Part shown: one piece after another, positions 13,118-20,647 of the stretch
Position numbering within the stretch: position 1 is the first letter of the stretch
Layout of the letters: each line of letters begins with the position of its first letter
Origin: JBOGGN01 sp050744165
GTDB lineage: Bacteria; Actinomycetota; Acidimicrobiia; Acidimicrobiales; Palsa-688
Assembly (NCBI GenBank): GCA_050744165.1
Contig: JBOGGN010000342.1
Span: forward strand, 1-21,823
Direction of reading: 5' to 3'
DNA length: 21,823 nt
Notes under the pieces: generated by a model
Databases searched by the model: none
What the model was told of the DNA's origin: nothing
What the model saw: the letters and a program-made list of their open reading frames with translations, nothing else
Translations under genes and position numbers: made by a program

Positions 13118-15652
13118 TCATGGCGAGGGTGCGACGACCACCGGTGATTCCGCCGCTGGTGCCACCAACTGCGGTGCCCCGCCCCCGTTGGCGGCCACGC
13201 TCCAGACATCGGTGGTGCCGTTGTTGAGCCCGGTCTCGGCCACTCCGTAGGCGACGGCGTCGTCGTTTAACCAGGTGGCCTGGTCGTCGACGTTGCGGGT
13301 CTCGGCCAGGGGGTGGTCGACCAGGGTGTTCACGTTGAGGACGTGAAGCCGCCATGTGGCCGGGTCGAAACCATGAGTGATACGGGATTTGTAGACGATT
13401 TCCGTCCCGTCTGGGGAAAGCGACGGGCATTCGACGCCGGCGCGGAGCACGAAGGCTCGACGGGTTTTGACGTCGCCGCGGATCAGATAGAACTGTCCGC
13501 CGGTGCGCATGGTGGCGTAGAACGTGTTGGAGTCGGCGGCGAAGGTGACGCCCCAGAAGTTCTCGTCGATGGGATGGAAGGCGTGGCCTCCTTTGGTGAT
13601 CTTGAAACTCTCCAGGTCGGCGATTACGCGGCCGTGGATGAGGTCAATCAGGTTGGTTCGGGTCGAGAAGTTGTCGACGTTGTAGGCGTCGCCGTCGACG
13701 AAGCTGGTGACGGCGCCGATCCTGCCGTCGGGAGCGACGTCGGCGCGGCTCGGTAGTCCCGGAAGTGGCAACGTGAACAAAACGCGGAAATCGTCGTCGA
13801 AGACTTCAATGCCGTGGACGTCGCTGACGCGGTTGTTGGTGAGGCAGAGCCCCCGGCCGGCCCGTTGGTAGACGCGCTCACACACGAGGGGCGTCTCGAT
13901 GCGGGGCCCACTCGAGTCGGTCGTGCTGGCGACCTCGAGGCGCTCGAAGGTGGGGCCTTCTGCCGTGTCGATGACCAACAGGTGCGGTTGCGCCAGTGCC
14001 TGATGCAGTGCGGGGGAGAGGCTGGTGGCGCTGTGGCCGGACGTCGTGCCGCGGGCGTTCAGCGTCGCCAGGTAAGCGCTTGATGCGGCCGAGGCTGCCC
14101 GGTCGTGGGCAATCCCTCGGCTGATGGCCCAGAGGGCACCGCCGGTGCACACGGCGGTGATGAGTGCGAAGGCGACGACCCGGCGTCGCCGGCTTGGCGC
14201 CGCGGAGTCGCCTTCGAGCTCGAAGGCTGACATCGGCGACACGGCCGTCTGGTCGGTGGCCACGGCGGCACCTGCCATCAAGCCTGCGGCGGTGGTCACA
14301 GCGGCACCTGCCCTGAGGCCTGCAGTCGCCGGCTCCGCGGTCGCCTGTTGTCCGCCGGCGCCGCGCCATGGGCTTTTCCGGAATCGCCCGCGGAGTAGCG
14401 GCCGCAGCGCCAGCCACGCGCCGACGCCGCCGACGAGCAGCAGAACCAAGGCGTCGATGAGTGCCTGACGCGGCCCTGAGCGCAACCAGATGTCGCCGAA
14501 TCCGGTCTCTGCCAGCGCCTGGCCACCAGCGACGACGAGCCCGACGGCGGCCAGGCCCGTGGTCCGGGCCGCACCGGGAACGACCTCGCTTGTCAGCGCG
14601 GCCAGCACCCCGCTGTTGGCGGCGAACCATGCGCCGAGCAGCACGGGCACCCCGATGAGCAGCACGGCACGCGACCCCGACACGATCAACAGCAGGTAGC
14701 CAGCCGCCAGCGCCGCCTGGCCCACCAGGAGCACCCGACCGGCCCCGATCCGGTCGGCCCAGCGGCCGCAGGGAATGGCCAGCGCCAAGAACAACACCGA
14801 CTCGCCCACGAACAACAGCGGGAACCACCGCTGGTCGAGCCCGACCTTGTTGCTCAGGGTGAGGAACAAGAACGAGTCGCTGATCGCGGGCACGCTCAGC
14901 AGGGCGGTCGCAAGGAGTAGCCGCCGGAACGGTCGGGACGACCACAAGGCCGTCACCGGGCTGAGCATGCCGACGCGGGTGCCCGGGGGCCAAGCGGGTC
15001 GGCGGTTCTGGACGAATAGCCACAAGATGGCGAGGCCAACTATGGCAATGAAGAACCCGGCCACGAACACCGTCTCGTAGGAGCCCGGAGCCAGGCTGAG
15101 CAACAGCACTGCCAAGAGCGGTCCGAGAAGGGCACCACCGGTGTCGAGCGAGCGGTGTAGCCCGAAGGCCTCGCCCACCCGCCCTGGGGGCGCCGACAGC
15201 GATATCAGGGCGTCTCGAGGTCCGGTCCGTATCCCCTTGCCGACCTTGTCCGCACCCAACCAGCCGAGCACCGGCAACCATCCGGTGGCGGTGATCAGAC
15301 CCAAGCGGGAGGTAGCCGACGCTGCGTAGCCGAGCCCCGCGATCTCCCGGTAGCGGCGCCAACGATCCGCCAGGAGGGCGCCGACCAGCGCGGTTGCCGC
15401 CGTGACGACGCCGAGCAGCCCGTCGGCCGCCCCGAACTGGAGGGCGGAGAACCCCAGCCGGGCGGTGAGGAACAGGGGCACCACCGAGCCCACCATCTCG
15501 CTCGACACGTCGGTCATGAGGCTCGTCATGCCGAGCAGCGCCACGTTCGGCGCCACCAGGGCGCGCCGCCACGACCACCGTTGGTGTGCCGCGGAGGGGC
15601 GGTCGGCCTCATCCTTGATGGGTCGCCGGGGCGGCCGACGGGCGAGGTACAT
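13118..15652 (-). CDS. MFS transporter fused to a C-terminal extracytoplasmic beta-propeller-like domain
   Basis: An 844-residue fusion. Residues about 30-420 are a 12-helix major facilitator of the type with TDVSSEMVGSVVPLFL (47-62) and DKVGKGIRTGPRDALI (135-150), both strong family signatures, plus AFGLHRSLDTGGALLGPL. A low-complexity linker rich in Ala/Thr (about 430-485) leads to an extra transmembrane helix (about 491-511). About 330 residues follow, with PD40/TolB-like strands such as ADVAPDGRIGAVTSF (637-651) and SLSPDGTEIVYKSR (744-757). By topology this propeller would be outside the membrane. The start at ATG 15652 has a weak ribosome site, and a later start near residue 42 is possible. 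The DUF2087 regulator gene ends 118 nt upstream. The fusion suggests a transporter with its own ligand-binding or docking module; the substrate is unknown. Confidence 0.85.
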   Translation of the reverse strand: MYLARRPPRRPIKDEADRPSAAHQRWSWRRALVAPNVALLGMTSLMTDVSSEMVGSVVPLFLTARLGFSALQFGAADGLLGVVTAATALVGALLADRWRRYREIAGLGYAASATSRLGLITATGWLPVLGWLGADKVGKGIRTGPRDALISLSAPPGRVGEAFGLHRSLDTGGALLGPLLAVLLLSLAPGSYETVFVAGFFIAIVGLAILWLFVQNRRPAWPPGTRVGMLSPVTALWSSRPFRRLLLATALLSVPAISDSFLFLTLSNKVGLDQRWFPLLFVGESVLFLALAIPCGRWADRIGAGRVLLVGQAALAAGYLLLIVSGSRAVLLIGVPVLLGAWFAANSGVLAALTSEVVPGAARTTGLAAVGLVVAGGQALAETGFGDIWLRSGPRQALIDALVLLLVGGVGAWLALRPLLRGRFRKSPWRGAGGQQATAEPATAGLRAGAAVTTAAGLMAGAAVATDQTAVSPMSAFELEGDSAAPSRRRRVVAFALITAVCTGGALWAISRGIAHDRAASAASSAYLATLNARGTTSGHSATSLSPALHQALAQPHLLVIDTAEGPTFERLEVASTTDSSGPRIETPLVCERVYQRAGRGLCLTNNRVSDVHGIEVFDDDFRVLFTLPLPGLPSRADVAPDGRIGAVTSFVDGDAYNVDNFSTRTNLIDLIHGRVIADLESFKITKGGHAFHPIDENFWGVTFAADSNTFYATMRTGGQFYLIRGDVKTRRAFVLRAGVECPSLSPDGTEIVYKSRITHGFDPATWRLHVLNVNTLVDHPLAETRNVDDQATWLNDDAVAYGVAETGLNNGTTDVWSVAANGGGAPQLVAPAAESPVVVAPSP

Positions 15653-15741
15653 CAGGCCCCTACCGATCGAACCCCGTCGGAGGCCATTCCTTTGCCGACC
15701 CAGGAATTACCCACCGGGTTCGGGAGCCTACGGTTTGGCGG

Positions 15742-15761
15742 CCCCGCCGTTGAGGGCGGGG
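15742..15761 (-). terminator. CCCCGCC...GGCGGGG hairpin between the MFS and DUF2087 genes
   Basis: A 7-bp perfect GC stem with a 6-nt loop, 10 nt after the stop of the DUF2087 gene. It has no T-tract. It may end or pause transcription from the regulator gene before the MFS gene. Confidence 0.42.
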
Positions 15762-15770
15762 TAGCTGCCC

Positions 15771-16313
15771 TCAGACCTCGACCGTGCCGCCGCTGCGCCA
15801 GTAACTCCCGCCGCCGCCCTGCCGCTGCAGGAATCCTTCGTCGACGAGATAGCGGCGCAGGGCGGCGTAGTCGGGGTGCCACCGAAGAAGGATGTCTTTC
15901 ACCCCGCGCTCCGAGTAGCGAACGCCGATTTCGAAATCCTGCGCGATCAGGTCGAGGATTTGCAGCCGTTTGGAATGTGACGAGGGGATCGCCGTCAGCC
16001 GCCCGTCTTTCACGAATGCCCGCAGGGACTGAGCGCCAGGCTCGGGATCCTCCTGCCGAGGACGGCGGGCGAGGCTCCGAACGGCCTCCTCGCGAAAGCG
16101 CAACCCGTGGCGGTCTTGCTCCACCAGGCCCCCCTGCAGCAGCCGGGCGACGGCTCGACTGACCCGGTCCTGGGGAATCCCGGTGGCTTCGGCGATGGCG
16201 GTCAGGTTGTCGGCCCCAAGCACGAGGGCGGCAACGACCCGCAGGCGATCGCCGCCGGCGAGCAGTGAGACAATTCCATCGGCGGTCGGCTCCTTCTCCA
16301 TGGGCGTCATCAT
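15771..16313 (-). CDS. HTH transcriptional regulator with DUF2087 domain
   Basis: A 180-residue protein. Residues about 20-75 form an ArsR-like winged HTH (LTAIAEATGIPQDRVSRAVARLLQGGLVEQD). Residues about 101-173 match the DUF2087 pattern: DGRLTAIPSSHSKRLQILDLIAQDFEIGVRYSE, then LRRYLVDEGFL and YWR. This pairing is usual for small metal- or stress-independent HTH regulators of unknown ligand. The start is one of two adjacent ATGs at 16313 and 16310. The ribosome site GGAAGG lies in a hairpin that touches the start codon. It sits between the DUF2314-like gene upstream and the MFS fusion downstream on the same strand, so it may regulate either. Confidence 0.85.
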   Translation of the reverse strand: MMTPMEKEPTADGIVSLLAGGDRLRVVAALVLGADNLTAIAEATGIPQDRVSRAVARLLQGGLVEQDRHGLRFREEAVRSLARRPRQEDPEPGAQSLRAFVKDGRLTAIPSSHSKRLQILDLIAQDFEIGVRYSERGVKDILLRWHPDYAALRRYLVDEGFLQRQGGGGSYWRSGGTVEV

Positions 16314-16330
16314 GCCGCCTTCCAGGCGGC
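16314..16330 (-). promoter_or_regulatory. Hairpin abutting the start codon of the DUF2087 regulator
   Basis: GCCGCCT-TCC-AGGCGGC is a perfect 7-bp stem with a 3-nt loop. On the minus strand its 3' arm ends at the base before ATG 16313 and includes most of the purine-rich ribosome site. It could hold back translation, or it could be the terminator of the upstream gene that ends at 16387. Confidence 0.45.
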
Positions 16331-16386
16331 GTAGCGGCCCGGTGTTGTGCCGAGAAGTGCCCGCTGGTCTGTGTCTCCGGAGGCGG

Positions 16387-17640
16387 TCAGCACAGAGCTT
16401 GGTTGGTGGCCCCGCCCTCGATGATGCCTGGGCCGTGGACCCAGACGGCCCAGTCGATTATGTCGTCGACAGCGACGACGCGAGGTTTTCCGATGCGGAC
16501 CGACGGGTCTCCGACGGCGTCGTTGGCGTTGACGCCATGGACTCGATCGGCTGCCTTCCAGGAGGTGACGAACAACCACGGGTACTCGGCGCCGCCCGGG
16601 ACCAAAAGGCGAAACTTGACCATGAGGCGCTGTTCAAGTGCGAGTTGGTGGCCGACGAACCGGTCCCGGATCGCGTCGAGTCCTGCCCGCGCGGTCGCAA
16701 TCGCCCCGTCCATGGCGGCGTTGTCGGTCGCCTGTTTGACCTCGGCGTTGTCGTGGCCGAAGAGATCGGCGCAGACCCGGGCGAGGAACTCGCCGGTCGA
16801 CGCCGGATAGTTTTCGAGTGCCAGCACGGAAAGGAAGCTGTCCTCCGACGGCTGCGAAGGGTCGAGCGCCAGTCGAACCCAGGCGGAACCCGTGGCGCCG
16901 GTTGGGGCTTCGCGTCCGTAGGCCTCGGCGATGTCCTCGCCACGGATTTCGACCGAGGTCGGTAGCTCGACGAACGCTGGTTGTTCTTCGGGCCGAGTAG
17001 CGCCGGCCCACCAGCGCACCAGAACCGCGGCAAGGCCGCACAAAACCTCCGTCCACGGTTGGGTCAGTTGCGGCGGGACGTTGGTGGTTTGCAGCTCAGG
17101 GAGGCCGAAGCGACCGAGGCCCTTAGTGGTCAACCAGGTTCCGTTGTCGCCGTCGGAGTGCGGTACCAACACCCAGTCCGCCAGGCGCATCCGGCCCCGC
17201 TCGTCAGGGAAGGTTTTGGCCAGCCGGTCGGCCGAGGTGAGCCGCGGGATGAAGATGTCCAGGACAGGTGCGCCGATTGACGATGCGATGCCGGTGGCCA
17301 GAACACGCGCCGCCCATTCGTGTGCGGGCGGCCAGCCCGGGCGGTAAACGACACGTACGGCGATGAGGTGGCGCGCCACGCTCAGCGTGCGAAGGTCGTC
17401 ATCGGTTGTGCCGAACGCCCGAAGCAGGCCCATGGGGAGCTCGGGCGGGTCGGAGAGCACCCGGATGGTGCACAGCGGACCATCGAGAACCCGTTCGACC
17501 AAGCCCTTTAAGGGGTCCACAACCGACTCGGCGAGATAGGCTCTGGCTGCGGCCGTCAGATCCTGGGATAGCTCCGAGGTGGGCACCAGGTAGGTGGCGG
17601 AGAGCACCTTGGGCACGGGGAGGACGACGTCGTCTGCCAC
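16387..17640 (-). CDS. Uncharacterised protein with C-terminal DUF2314-like domain
   Basis: A 417-residue soluble protein with no signal peptide or membrane segment. Residues about 330-402 resemble DUF2314: VKFRLLVPGGAEYPWLFVTSW, then GDPSVRIGKPRVVAVDDIIDWAVWV, ending in the usual D-W. The N-terminal 300 residues match no family I recognise. The pattern of alternating hydrophobic strands (HLIAVRVVYRPG, APVLDIFIPRL, RLADWVLVPHSDGDNGTWLTTKGLGRFGLPEL) suggests an alpha/beta fold. It starts with GTG at 17640 with only a weak GGTGG ribosome site. A repeat-rich 387-nt gap lies upstream. The DUF2087 regulator follows after 73 nt. No function can be given. Confidence 0.72.
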   Translation of the reverse strand: MADDVVLPVPKVLSATYLVPTSELSQDLTAAARAYLAESVVDPLKGLVERVLDGPLCTIRVLSDPPELPMGLLRAFGTTDDDLRTLSVARHLIAVRVVYRPGWPPAHEWAARVLATGIASSIGAPVLDIFIPRLTSADRLAKTFPDERGRMRLADWVLVPHSDGDNGTWLTTKGLGRFGLPELQTTNVPPQLTQPWTEVLCGLAAVLVRWWAGATRPEEQPAFVELPTSVEIRGEDIAEAYGREAPTGATGSAWVRLALDPSQPSEDSFLSVLALENYPASTGEFLARVCADLFGHDNAEVKQATDNAAMDGAIATARAGLDAIRDRFVGHQLALEQRLMVKFRLLVPGGAEYPWLFVTSWKAADRVHGVNANDAVGDPSVRIGKPRVVAVDDIIDWAVWVHGPGIIEGGATNQALC

Positions 17641-17690
17641 CGGGCGCCACCGTAACCACCCTGCGACGGCTGGAGTGGGAGGCGTCGGCG

Positions 17691-17798
17691 GGTGACTTGA
17701 CCGCGTTTGGTGAACTTGACCGCGTTTGGTGAACTTGACCGCGCTTCCTTGAGCTGTACGACCATTTCACATCCCAAGTTCACCGAACGCGGCCAAGA
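17691..17798. repeat. 19-bp tandem array with operator-like dyads and an inverted copy
   Basis: Three direct copies (17691-17708, 17709-17727, 17728-17746) of GGTGAACTTGACCGCGTTT; the first lacks one A and the third ends CTT. Each holds a GGTNAANTTNACC dyad. A related inverted copy lies at 17776-17798. The array begins about 50 nt upstream of the DUF2314-like start. Confidence 0.8.
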
Positions 17799-17802
17799 AT
17801 GC

Positions 17803-17965
17803 CTCGGCAGCCGGGGTCGGAAAGGAAGAGTGGCCAGCGGACGACTCGGCAACCGTTGGCGGGGCCCGTTTCCGCGGGCACGACAACTGCGGGCGGGGGT
17901 CGGAAGGGAGTCGTGACCACCCGGCGGCACGGCAACTGCGGGCCGGGCCCGGAAGGGAGCCGGCG
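17803..17965. repeat. Tandem hairpin-forming repeat units
   Basis: Two units (17877-17916 and 17926-17965, 49 bp apart) share GGCACGRCAACTGCGGGC and CGGAAGGGAG. Unit one closes a 6-bp stem CACGAC/GTCGTG. In unit two the core becomes CGGC/GCCG, a compensatory A:T to G:C change. A third, looser relative (17803-17830) has CGGGGTCGGAAAGGA between CTC and GAG. Confidence 0.55.
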
Positions 17966-18027
17966 CCCGGGCGACCCTGGCCGCGCCCCGTTGCCGGGTG
18001 ATGCCTCGGGCCGGACGGGCAGGTCGT

Positions 18028-18675
18028 TCAGCGGTCGAGGAGGTGGTGGTCGAAGGCGAAGATGATCGCCGCCGCCCGGTCCCGGAGGTTGAGCTTGGAG
18101 AACACGTGGTTGATGTGGGTCTTCACCGTGCCCTCGCCGACGAACAGGTGGGCCGCGATCTCGGTGTTGGTCCAGCCCTGGGCGATCAGCCGCAGCACAT
18201 CGAGTTCCCGGCTGGTGAGCCGGTCGAGTTCGACTGACGCGCCGGTGCCGGCGGGCGCCGCCCGGTAGACGTCGAGGACCCGACCGGTCACCGCGGGATC
18301 GAGCCAGGCGCCGCCTGATGCCACCACCTGTACCGCCCGGTGGAGGTCCTCGGCCGGGACCCCTTTCAGGACGAAGCCGGCCGCCCCAGCCCGCAGCATC
18401 CCGGCCAGTGCCTCGTCGTCGTCGAAGGTGGTGAGGGCCAGGACCGGAGTCGCCGGGAAGGCAGCGTGAAGAGCGGCGGTGGCGGTAACCCCATCGACCC
18501 GAGGCATGCGCACGTCCATGAGCACGACGTTCGGTTGTGAGCGCGCCACGGCGGCCGCCACCTCGCCGCCGTCGGCGCACTCGCCGACGATCTCGAAGCC
18601 GAACTGACTGCGCAGGATGCCCCGCAGGCCGGCCCGGACTAGCTCCTGGTCGTCGACCAGCAGGACCTTGATCAC
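18028..18675 (-). CDS. LuxR/NarL-family response regulator (second system)
   Basis: A 215-residue regulator. The receiver domain has D8-D9, phospho-acceptor D54 (VVLMDVRMPRVDG) and K104; the usual T/S switch position is in LALTTFDDD. The C-terminal LuxR HTH reads LTSRELDVLRLIAQGWTNTEIAAHLFVGEGTVKTHINHVFSKLNLRDRAAAI. The GTG start overlaps the kinase stop in GTGA. It is the last gene of the minus-strand ABC/two-component operon, and the likely partner of that kinase. Its receiver and HTH differ clearly from the plus-strand regulator ending at 8444, so the two systems are not a recent duplication. Confidence 0.94.
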   Translation of the reverse strand: MIKVLLVDDQELVRAGLRGILRSQFGFEIVGECADGGEVAAAVARSQPNVVLMDVRMPRVDGVTATAALHAAFPATPVLALTTFDDDEALAGMLRAGAAGFVLKGVPAEDLHRAVQVVASGGAWLDPAVTGRVLDVYRAAPAGTGASVELDRLTSRELDVLRLIAQGWTNTEIAAHLFVGEGTVKTHINHVFSKLNLRDRAAAIIFAFDHHLLDR

Positions 18676-19901
18676 GGGACGGCCCCGTCCCCGGAGCCGT
18701 CGTCGAGGGGCAGGGAGGCGTGCACCAGCCAGCCGTGGCCGCCGGGTCCAGCGTCGCAGGTGCCGCCCACCGCCTTCGCCCGCTGGGTCATGCTGAGCAG
18801 GCCCATGCCGCTTCCGTGGCCCGGGCGACCGCCGCTGTCAACGCGGATGTCCAGCCGGCCGTCCCGCCCGGCCAGGGTGACGGCGACGGGGGCGTGGCGT
18901 GCGTGCTTGGCCGCGTTGGTCAGCGCTTCCTGCACGATGCGGTATGCCGTCGAGGCGGTCGTGGCAGGAGCGGCGAGGCATTTTCCATCCATGGACAAGG
19001 CGACGGCGGCACCCGTCGAGCGATGCTCGGCCACCAGTGCGGGGAGCTGGTCGAGGCCCGGTACGGGCGGGGCGATTCCCCCGCCCTCGGGGAGCAGGCC
19101 CACCGCGGCGCGGACTTCGGCCAAGCACTGGCGGCCCAGGCGCTCGGCCTCGGCCAGGGCCCGGGCGGCATCGGCGGGGTCGTGCTCCACCGCCAGGCGG
19201 GCGCTTGTCACGTGCAATAGGGAGACGGTCAGGCTGTGGGCGAGTACGTCGTGCAACTCCCCGGCGATGCGGCTGCGCTCCTCCGCCCGGGACTGCTCGG
19301 CCAGCTCCGCCTGGGCCGCCTTCAAGCGCTCGACCAGCACGAACTCGTGGCGGATGAGCAGGGTCGCGAGCACCGTCACCGTGACGCCGGCCATCCAGGG
19401 GGCCCAGCCAACGTCGGGCGCCGCCCACAGCCACTCGGCACCGAAGGTGGCCAGCGTCGCCACCCAGAAGGCCACGCCGGGCCTGACGCCGGCGGCCAGC
19501 ACACACCATGCCGCGAGCACCGCGAGGGCGAACCAGGCGATGTCGCCGGCGTCGGCGTTGGCCATCATCACCACGCCGGCGCCGGCGAGGGCAGCAGCGG
19601 CCAAGAGGAACCGGGAAGGGAACAAGAACAGGGGCACCGCGGCGCCGACTGCCAGCACGCCGCCGACGGCGACGGTGACGGGGTCGTGGCCGACCCGCAG
19701 TACGACGCCGATGGCCACGAAGGCGGTCAGCGACGCCAGGCCCACCCGGCCCGCCAAGGTGGCGAGCGAGGGCGGGCCGGGGAAGGCGTTGTTCGGGGCC
19801 AGCACCCTGGCGATGGTAAGCCGAGGGGCCTCGGCGACGGTTTCAAGCGAAGCCCGGCGGGGGGCCCGGCGGGGGATCGGGGACGGTGCCGGCGTGGACA
19901 T
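18672..19901 (-). CDS. Membrane sensor histidine kinase (second system)
   Basis: About 409 residues. The N-terminal third has several membrane segments with little extracytoplasmic sequence, as in intramembrane-sensing kinases of the NarL/DesK class. The HisKA_3 box is RSRIAGELHDVLAHSLTVSLLH, with phospho-acceptor about H217. The N-box is IVQEALTNAAKHA (about 322-334) and a GHGSGMGLLSM glycine box lies near 362-372. The G1 box reads VDSGG rather than the usual DDG form, but the Asp is kept. I chose ATG 19901, eight bases after the permease stop; the frame extends to 20006 but would then overlap the permease. No clear ribosome site, so coupling to the permease is likely. It probably senses the exporter's substrate or membrane state. 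Confidence 0.88.
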   Translation of the reverse strand: MSTPAPSPIPRRAPRRASLETVAEAPRLTIARVLAPNNAFPGPPSLATLAGRVGLASLTAFVAIGVVLRVGHDPVTVAVGGVLAVGAAVPLFLFPSRFLLAAAALAGAGVVMMANADAGDIAWFALAVLAAWCVLAAGVRPGVAFWVATLATFGAEWLWAAPDVGWAPWMAGVTVTVLATLLIRHEFVLVERLKAAQAELAEQSRAEERSRIAGELHDVLAHSLTVSLLHVTSARLAVEHDPADAARALAEAERLGRQCLAEVRAAVGLLPEGGGIAPPVPGLDQLPALVAEHRSTGAAVALSMDGKCLAAPATTASTAYRIVQEALTNAAKHARHAPVAVTLAGRDGRLDIRVDSGGRPGHGSGMGLLSMTQRAKAVGGTCDAGPGGHGWLVHASLPLDDGSGDGAVP

Positions 19902-19909
19902 GGGTTCGT

Positions 19910-20647
19910 TCAGAGGGCGCTGCGACGTACGGCGAGCGCCGTCGCCGCCACCGCCAGGACGGCCACCACGGCGAGGGAGCCGGCGGCGGTGCCGATGCCG
20001 AGCCACGGGTCGCGCACGGCGTCGGTCACCCGGGTAAGCGGGAGCCAGCCGGCGATGCCGCGCAGGACCGACCCCATCACCTTGGGTGGCGGGCCCCCGG
20101 CGCCGAGCAGGAAGGAGGGGAAGAACAGGATCAAGCCCACCGCCTGGGCGGAGCGGGCGGTCGGCAGCACCGATCCCAGCAGCACGCCGATGGCGACGAA
20201 GGCCACCGCACCGAGGCCGAAGGCGGCTACCACCTGCGCCAGGTGGCGGGTCGCCGGGAGCCCGTAGACGGGCGCCGCGACCGTCAGCAGGATCGCCGAG
20301 CCGGCGGCCACCGCCACCAGGCCGGTGGTGAGTTCGGCGAGGGCAAAGGACCAGCGGGGGAAACCGGCGGCCGAGAAACGCCGCAGCACGCCCCGTTCCC
20401 GGTAGGACGCCAGGTGGACGGGGACCATGATGAGGCCGGTGGCGGCGATCACCACCGTCAGGTACGAGGCGACGTACCAGTGGGCGGGGTTCACGAAGTC
20501 GAAGCCCTCGGTGGGGGTGGTTCCGAACGAGCCGCCGATGATCAGCATGGTCAGGACGGGGAAGACGAACACGAAGGTGAGGGTGAGGGGTTCTCTCGTC
20601 ATCAGTTTCAGCTCGCTGCGGACGAGGCGGCCGACGGTGGTGGTCAT
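19910..20647 (-). CDS. ABC-2 family transporter permease (DrrB-like)
   Basis: A 245-residue membrane protein with about six hydrophobic segments. It starts with a cytoplasmic stretch VGRLVRSELKLMTREPLTL, then FVFVFPVLTMLIIGG, typical of DrrB/ABC-2 permeases, and contains RERGVLRRFSAAGFPRW, the family's cytoplasmic loop. PSFLLGAGGPPPKVM and a penultimate helix pair follow. The start overlaps the ATPase stop in ATGA. With the ATPase it forms an exporter; drug or lipid efflux is the usual job of such pairs. It is unrelated in detail to the plus-strand permease. Confidence 0.9.
   Translation of the reverse strand: MTTTVGRLVRSELKLMTREPLTLTFVFVFPVLTMLIIGGSFGTTPTEGFDFVNPAHWYVASYLTVVIAATGLIMVPVHLASYRERGVLRRFSAAGFPRWSFALAELTTGLVAVAAGSAILLTVAAPVYGLPATRHLAQVVAAFGLGAVAFVAIGVLLGSVLPTARSAQAVGLILFFPSFLLGAGGPPPKVMGSVLRGIAGWLPLTRVTDAVRDPWLGIGTAAGSLAVVAVLAVAATALAVRRSAL

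Larger units (their letters stand above)
17641..18027. other. 387-nt intergenic region rich in short repeats, no gene
   Basis: No frame here has a credible start, ribosome site or family resemblance. It holds two unlike repeat sets: a 19-bp tandem array with an inverted copy (17691-17798), and larger hairpin-forming units (17803-17965). It is downstream of the response regulator gene and upstream of the DUF2314-like gene, both on the minus strand, so it probably holds a terminator and a promoter or operator. Confidence 0.7.

Noticed and set aside
13878..15578. 566-residue minus-strand frame inside the MFS fusion
   Set aside because: It is an out-of-frame reading of the MFS gene, Arg/Gly-rich with no hydrophobic helices.
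17691..17746. CRISPR-like array
   Set aside because: The copies are directly adjacent with no unique spacers and there are only three, so this is a tandem operator-type repeat and not a CRISPR.
18760..20037. 425-residue plus-strand open frame
   Set aside because: Antisense to the second sensor kinase, whose H-box, N-box and glycine box are intact. The plus frame is Ala/Ser/Arg-rich without motifs.
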